Shown piece after piece: positions 60,090 through 64,000 of a stretch of DNA of 64,000 nt. Where the stretch lies: positions 62,001 to 126,000 of the forward strand of contig CAWAWR010000027.1 in the NCBI GenBank assembly GCA_963785745.1. The letters run 5' to 3'. The position numbers and the translations under genes were made by a program. The stretch is from VAZQ01 sp963785745 (GTDB lineage Bacteria > Pseudomonadota > Alphaproteobacteria > Rhizobiales > Xanthobacteraceae). Position 1 is the stretch's first letter. Each line of letters begins with the position of its first letter. A model generated the notes under the pieces. That model was not told where the DNA came from. It worked only from the letters and a program-made list of their open reading frames with translations, and did no database searches.

Positions 60090-60210
60090 GTATTACCTGA
60101 ACTTAAGGTCAATGCCGTCGTTTTGATCTGTGGCTGCCCTCCTTTTGCCCCGTGGCGGCGGTCCTAATGCGTGATATGATCGAAACTTGCGCAGATTCTC
60201 CTTGCTGGAG

Positions 60211-62841
60211 ATGGGTTTGAGCGAAGGTCCCGGCACCGTTGCCAAGATCGAGACGCGCCCCGCCGAAGGCGGCCAGGCGATGCTCGACCGTGCCCTCAGC
60301 CGGGCACGCTGGAGCATCCTGTGGGAGCGGCTGTGGCCGGCGCTGGCCTCGATCGCGACCGCCGCCGGGTTGTTCCTGGTGCTGTCATGGCTCGGGCTGT
60401 GGCTGTGGCTGCCGCCGGTCGGGCGCGCCATCGGCCTTGGCGTGTTCTGCCTGATCGCCGCGGCCGCGCTGCTGCCCTTGCTCCGCATGCGGCTGCCGAG
60501 CCGGACCGACAAGCTCCGCCGTCTCGACCGCAATTCCGGACTGACCCATCGGCCCGCGACGACGATCTCCGACAAGATCGCCGGCGAGACTGAGGACGGC
60601 CATGCCGTCGCCCTGTGGCGCGCGCACATCGAACGCGCGCTGCGCTCCGCGAAGACATTGCGGGCGGGACTTCCGATGCCGCGGGTCGCGGCGCGCGATC
60701 CGATGGCGGTGCGCGCGCTGGTGCTGATGGCGGTGATCGCGACGTTCTTCGTCGCCGGCGGCGACCGCATGAAGCGCGTGCAAGCCGCCTTCGACTGGCA
60801 GGGCGCGATCACGCCCGCGAATTTCCGGATCGACGCCTGGATCAGCCCGCCGCCTTACACGGCGAAGCCGCCGCTGATCCTGCAAGGCTTGCGGCCGGGC
60901 GAACCGATGCAGGCCGCGAACGCACCGATCGCGGTGCCCGCCGGCAGCACGCTCGTCATCCGCGCCAGCGGTCAGGTCAATCTCAACGTATCCACCACCG
61001 GCGGGCTCACGGAGCCGGAAACGTCCGGCCAGCCGGCGGCGCGCGGTGCGACCGAGCGGCGCTTCATCGTCGAACGCGACGGTGCCGCCACTGTGCGCGC
61101 TGCGAGCGATCTGACGTGGCAGTTCACCGCCATCCCCGACCGTCCGCCGACGATTACGCTCACCGGCGAGCCACAGACGACGGCTAACGGCCTGCAGCTC
61201 TCCTACAAGCTCGAGGACGACTACGGCGTCGTGGGAGCGCAGGCGATCTTCAATCTTATGTCGCGACGGGGCACCAACGGTCATCCGCCGCGCAAACTGT
61301 ACGAGGCGCCCGAGTTCACGCTGTCGCTACCGCAGGCGCGCACCAAGAACGGCGTCGGACGCACTACCAAGAACATCAACGAGCATCCCTGGGCCGGCGC
61401 CGAGGTGTCGATGACGCTGGTGGCGCGCGACGAAGGCGGCAACGAAGGAACCGCCGATCCGGTCGATCTGCGGCTGCCGGAGCGGGCGTTCACCAATCCG
61501 GTGGCGCGTTCCTTGATCGAGCAGCGGCGCAATCTGGCGCTCGACGGCGACGCGCAGGCGCTTGTGCTCACAGCGCTCGATGCGCTCACCTGGGCGCCGG
61601 AGCTGTTCAAGATCGAGAGCCGCGTCTATCTCGGCTTGCGGTCGATCTTCTATCAGCTGGCGCGCGCCAAGAGCGACGACCAGTTGCGCGACGTGGTCGC
61701 GCGGATGTGGGACATGGCCGTCACGCTGGAGGACGGCAACATCTCGGATGCCGAGCAGGCGCTGCGGGCGGCACAGGAGGCGTTGCGCCAGGCGCTGGAA
61801 CGCGGCGCCTCCGAGGAAGAGATCAAGAAGCTGATGGATCAGCTGCGGGCGGCGGTCGATCGCTTCCTGCAGGCGCTGGCGGAACAGATGAAGCGCAATC
61901 CGGATCAGGCGCAGCGTCCGCTCGATCCGAATGCGCGCCAGCTCAGTCCGCAGGATCTCAAGAGCATGCTCGACCGCATGGAGCAGGCGGCGCGGCAAGG
62001 CTCGCGCGACGCCGCGCGCAAGATGCTCGATGAGCTCGCCCAGATGCTGAACAACCTGCAGATGGCGCGGCCGGGCCAGCAGGGCGACGACGGCGACGAC
62101 GAGATGAATTCGGCGCTCGACCAGCTCGGCGACATGATCCGCCGGCAACAGCAGTTGCGCGACCGCACCTTCGAACAGGGCCAGGACCAGCGCCGTCAAC
62201 AGGGACAGCGCGGCCAGAAAGGCCAAAAAGGCCAGCAGGGTCAAAAGGGCCAGCGTGGCCAGGAACCCGGTGAGCAGGGTCAGGAAGGCCAGCCGGGCGA
62301 GCAAGGCATGGGCGAGCTGCGCGACCAGCAGCAGGCGCTGCGCGAGCAACTCAACAAGCTGCTCGAAGAGCTGGGCAAGCGTGGCCTCGGGCAACCCGGC
62401 CAGCCGGGCGATAAAGAGATGCAGCAGCTCGGTCGTGCCGGCAAGGACATGGGCGACGCGGAAGGCCAGCTCGGCGACAGCGATGCCGACGGCGCGGTGG
62501 ATTCACAGGGTCGTGCGCTTGAGGCGCTCCGCCGCGGCGCGCAGAGCCTCGCGCAGTCGATGCAACAGCAGCAGGGCAACGGACAAGGTCCCGGCCAGCC
62601 CGGACGCCGCGGTCAGGACCGCGCGCAGCAGAATACCGATCCGCTGGGTCGGCCGACGCGCGGCCGCTGGGACGACTCGGCGCTGCCGAACACCTGTCTC
62701 AATACCGACGATCCCAAGTGCTTCCCGGCGCGCCGCCGCGCCGAGGAAATCCTCAACGAGCTGCGCCGCCGTTTCGGCGAGAGCTTCCGCCCACAGCTCG
62801 AGCTCGAATATATCGAGCGGCTGCTGCGCGATATCCGCTGA
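60211..62841 (+). CDS. TIGR02302 family protein (DUF4175-type large membrane protein)
   Basis: 876 residues. Two N-terminal membrane helices (LFLVLSWLGLWLWLP and IGLGVFCLIAAAALLPLL), a third at about 175-190 (ALVLMAVIATFFVAGG), then a periplasmic-looking domain with PPYTAKPPLILQG. The C-terminal third is a long helical and low-complexity region rich in Gln, Gly and Lys (positions 62160-62330 encode repeats such as GQRGQKGQKGQQGQKGQRGQ). The function is unknown; the family is almost confined to alphaproteobacteria and sits after lysA, as here. The start is uncertain: the ATG at 60211, a TTG at 60217 with better GGAG spacing, or a TTG at 60187. Confidence 0.88.
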   Translation: MGLSEGPGTVAKIETRPAEGGQAMLDRALSRARWSILWERLWPALASIATAAGLFLVLSWLGLWLWLPPVGRAIGLGVFCLIAAAALLPLLRMRLPSRTDKLRRLDRNSGLTHRPATTISDKIAGETEDGHAVALWRAHIERALRSAKTLRAGLPMPRVAARDPMAVRALVLMAVIATFFVAGGDRMKRVQAAFDWQGAITPANFRIDAWISPPPYTAKPPLILQGLRPGEPMQAANAPIAVPAGSTLVIRASGQVNLNVSTTGGLTEPETSGQPAARGATERRFIVERDGAATVRAASDLTWQFTAIPDRPPTITLTGEPQTTANGLQLSYKLEDDYGVVGAQAIFNLMSRRGTNGHPPRKLYEAPEFTLSLPQARTKNGVGRTTKNINEHPWAGAEVSMTLVARDEGGNEGTADPVDLRLPERAFTNPVARSLIEQRRNLALDGDAQALVLTALDALTWAPELFKIESRVYLGLRSIFYQLARAKSDDQLRDVVARMWDMAVTLEDGNISDAEQALRAAQEALRQALERGASEEEIKKLMDQLRAAVDRFLQALAEQMKRNPDQAQRPLDPNARQLSPQDLKSMLDRMEQAARQGSRDAARKMLDELAQMLNNLQMARPGQQGDDGDDEMNSALDQLGDMIRRQQQLRDRTFEQGQDQRRQQGQRGQKGQKGQQGQKGQRGQEPGEQGQEGQPGEQGMGELRDQQQALREQLNKLLEELGKRGLGQPGQPGDKEMQQLGRAGKDMGDAEGQLGDSDADGAVDSQGRALEALRRGAQSLAQSMQQQQGNGQGPGQPGRRGQDRAQQNTDPLGRPTRGRWDDSALPNTCLNTDDPKCFPARRRAEEILNELRRRFGESFRPQLELEYIERLLRDIR
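62160..62330 (+). repeat. in-gene Gly-Gln-Lys tandem repeat
   Basis: A collagen-like run of GQ(K/R/E)G units within the TIGR02302 gene, built on short CAGGGCCAG/AAAGGCCAG units. Such a tract can change length by slippage in steps of 9 bp without breaking frame. Confidence 0.7.
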
Positions 62842-62856
62842 AATTGCTCTGGACGG

Positions 62857-63243
62857 CTAGTGCACCCGCCGCGCCGACGCGGCGGCAATCGCATCCTTCA
62901 CCGCGCCGCGGATGGTGGCGAGCGAGAACGGCTTGGCGATCACGTCGTGGATGAGCGCGTCGAGCCCGGAGGCGCGCTCGCGCTGGTCGGCATATCCCGT
63001 CATCAGCAGGATCGCGACATGCGGGTGGTCCCGCGCTGCGGCCAGCGCGAGCGCGATTCCATCCATGATCGGCATGCGGATGTCGGTCAGCAGCAATTCG
63101 AATGCGCCTTGCTCGCGCGTGAGCAGGTCGAGCGCCTCGGCGCCGTCGTTCGCGGTCATGACCGCGTGCCCGTCCTGCGCCAGCGCGCGCGCCACCAGGC
63201 TACGGAGGCCTTCTTCGTCCTCGGCGACTAAAATGCGTGCCAT
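62857..63243 (-). CDS. cpdR: single-domain response regulator, CpdR-like
   Basis: 128 residues, a receiver domain only. MARILVAEDEEGLRSLVARA carries the acidic pair, the phospho-Asp is in LLLTDIRMPIMDGIAL, the conserved Thr is in ILLMTGYAD, and the Lys is in DVIAKPFSL. The sequence start and end match CpdR proteins of rhizobia. In Caulobacter, CpdR is fed by the ChpT phosphorelay and controls polar localisation and activity of ClpXP. The name rests on similarity by eye. It converges on the TIGR02302 gene and is preceded by the partial membrane protein gene. Confidence 0.75.
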   Translation of the reverse strand: MARILVAEDEEGLRSLVARALAQDGHAVMTANDGAEALDLLTREQGAFELLLTDIRMPIMDGIALALAAARDHPHVAILLMTGYADQRERASGLDALIHDVIAKPFSLATIRGAVKDAIAAASARRVH

Positions 63244-63251
63244 CGCTTACC

Positions 63252-64000
63252 TCATTGTACTCCGGCGACGAGATCGCGCCGGTTGAAAAATCGCACCAGC
63301 ACCGCCTGCGAGTCGGGCGGTGGCGAGGCGAGACGCGTGCGGAACGGCATGGTGGCCCCGGGCGCGATCTGATTGCGCGCCGGCACCGCCGTCCAGGTGT
63401 AGATCTCGAGCCCTTTCGCGTTCCGCACGGCAAAGCGGAGCCGCGGCACGTCCGTCGTTTGCCTCGAATTGCTCTTGATGACGCCTTCGACCATTAGCAT
63501 CTGGACGCCGTCCTGGGTCTCCTTGCGCGTGACCAGCTCGGTGAAAGCAAGGCCGCGCAGATTCACGTCGAAGCCGATTGCGGCATAGATCGAAGCCGTT
63601 TGCGGCAGCAGGCGAACGATATCGACGCGCCAGGCGACCAGACCGATATTGATGGTGATCAGCAGGAGGATCGCGGTGCCCCATCCGGGCATCGGCCAGC
63701 GCGACCTGGCGCGTGGCGGCGGCCGCCGGAGCCGGCGCGCGGCCACCGATTCGATGTCCTCGGGGGTATTTTCGGCCGCGGGTGGCGGTGGGGTCTCCTG
63801 GTCGGCCGGCGCCAATGGCGGGGCGTCCTCGACGACCGCCGGCGGCTCCTCGGGCGGAAGTTGATAGTCGACGGGCTCCGGCAGCGGGGCCGGGCCGCGA
63901 TCGTCACGGTCCTCGGCAGCAGCCTGGTCCATGGCCGATCCGGCTGGCGCGTCGTCGACCGGTGGCTCGGACATGCCGGCACCGGCGGTCGAAAAGGCAG
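63252..64000 (-). CDS. membrane protein with DUF3426-like C-terminal domain (5' end outside window)
   Basis: The visible part is at least 249 residues. A long acidic Pro-rich segment (PVDYQLPPEEPPAVVEDAPP) is followed by one membrane helix (WGTAILLLITINIGLVAWRV). A periplasmic beta domain follows: GLAFTELVTRKETQDGVQML, VEGVIKSNSRQTTDVPRLRF and NQIAPGATMPFRTRLASPP. This is the pattern of MJ0042-type zinc-finger proteins, whose N-terminal CxxC pairs would lie beyond base 64000; the frame is open to the edge. An internal ATG at 63974 is possible but would drop the expected zinc finger. Role unknown. Confidence 0.72.
   Translation of the reverse strand, partial: AFSTAGAGMSEPPVDDAPAGSAMDQAAAEDRDDRGPAPLPEPVDYQLPPEEPPAVVEDAPPLAPADQETPPPPAAENTPEDIESVAARRLRRPPPRARSRWPMPGWGTAILLLITINIGLVAWRVDIVRLLPQTASIYAAIGFDVNLRGLAFTELVTRKETQDGVQMLMVEGVIKSNSRQTTDVPRLRFAVRNAKGLEIYTWTAVPARNQIAPGATMPFRTRLASPPPDSQAVLVRFFNRRDLVAGVQ

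Noticed and set aside
62160..62330. Short tandem repeats that could suggest a CRISPR array
   Set aside because: There are no unique spacers of constant length. The units encode an in-frame Gly-Gln-Lys tract.
62858..62868. CTAGTGCACCC resembling the left end of the CTAGTG hairpin elements
   Set aside because: It is the reverse complement of the stop region of the CpdR-like gene, and there is no CACTAG partner 60-70 bp away.

Overview
The window is high-GC DNA from an alphaproteobacterium, most likely of the Bradyrhizobium/Rhodopseudomonas/Pseudolabrys neighbourhood in the Hyphomicrobiales. This rests on recognition of gene content and order, not on any search. The main pointers are a short PutA without the N-terminal DNA-binding domain, the block tlpA / argH - lptM - lysA - TIGR02302 protein with a CpdR-like regulator, an etfB-etfA-hbd operon, and several palindromic intergenic repeats of the kind seen across rhizobial genomes. 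About 65 protein genes or gene remnants and one tRNA are supported. It is mostly ordinary chromosome. No phage, plasmid, CRISPR array, restriction system or secretion locus is visible.

Layout. 0-9 kb: a LysR regulator, an NMT1-type substrate-binding protein, putA, a lower-GC APH-family kinase, and a divergent AraC / acyl-CoA dehydrogenase pair. 9-12.6 kb: a dense cluster of palindromes, then small exported proteins, hisE, a YqaA-type membrane protein and a second NMT1-type binding protein. 12.7-18.5 kb: a PAS hybrid histidine kinase, two orphan membrane proteins, a decayed calcium/proton exchanger and a TorF-like porin. 18.8-22.3 kb: a GT2 glycosyltransferase followed by a frameshifted Wzz-type chain-length protein, then an EamA transporter. 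22.3-23 kb holds no gene. 23-26 kb: a Cys-rich exported protein, two DUF1801 proteins, tRNA-Leu(CAA), dsbB and an HNH nuclease. 26-31.4 kb: a leftward catabolic-looking run (esterase, TctC binding protein, Tat-exported metallo-hydrolase, AlkA-like glycosylase, 3-hydroxyanthranilate dioxygenase, DapA-family lyase with an N-terminal frameshift). 31.4-36.5 kb: gluQRS, a hybrid kinase, an Omp31-like barrel, GlsB and YihY. 36.6-40.7 kb: two tandem chemoreceptors with near-identical signalling domains, one frameshifted. 40.9-50 kb: a probable methylsuccinyl-CoA dehydrogenase, amidohydrolase, epimerase, PagL-like deacylase, PduO-type adenosyltransferase, rhomboid protease and etfBA-hbd. 51-56.4 kb: a TetR / serine hydrolase pair, small VOC, DUF1428 and DUF899 proteins, an ArsR-SRPBCC pair and a motility-type peptide. 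56.4-64 kb: tlpA, argH, lptM, lysA, the TIGR02302 protein, a CpdR-like regulator and a partial membrane protein.

Metabolic links: putA (proline to glutamate), acyl-CoA dehydrogenases with ETF and 3-hydroxybutyryl-CoA dehydrogenase (acyl-CoA oxidation), and argH and lysA (amino-acid synthesis). A methylsuccinyl-CoA dehydrogenase and a cobalamin adenosyltransferase would both serve an ethylmalonyl-CoA / methylmalonyl-CoA route, but the other pathway genes are not in this window.

The most unusual signals are these. (1) Three hairpin elements of 76-78 bp share CTAGTG...CACTAG ends but have different stems. (2) Five genes (cax, a wzz-like gene, a dapA-like gene, a chemoreceptor and lptM) each carry small indels that break an otherwise conserved frame. 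(3) The two adjacent chemoreceptors share a near-identical signalling half. I found no convincing new multi-gene system.
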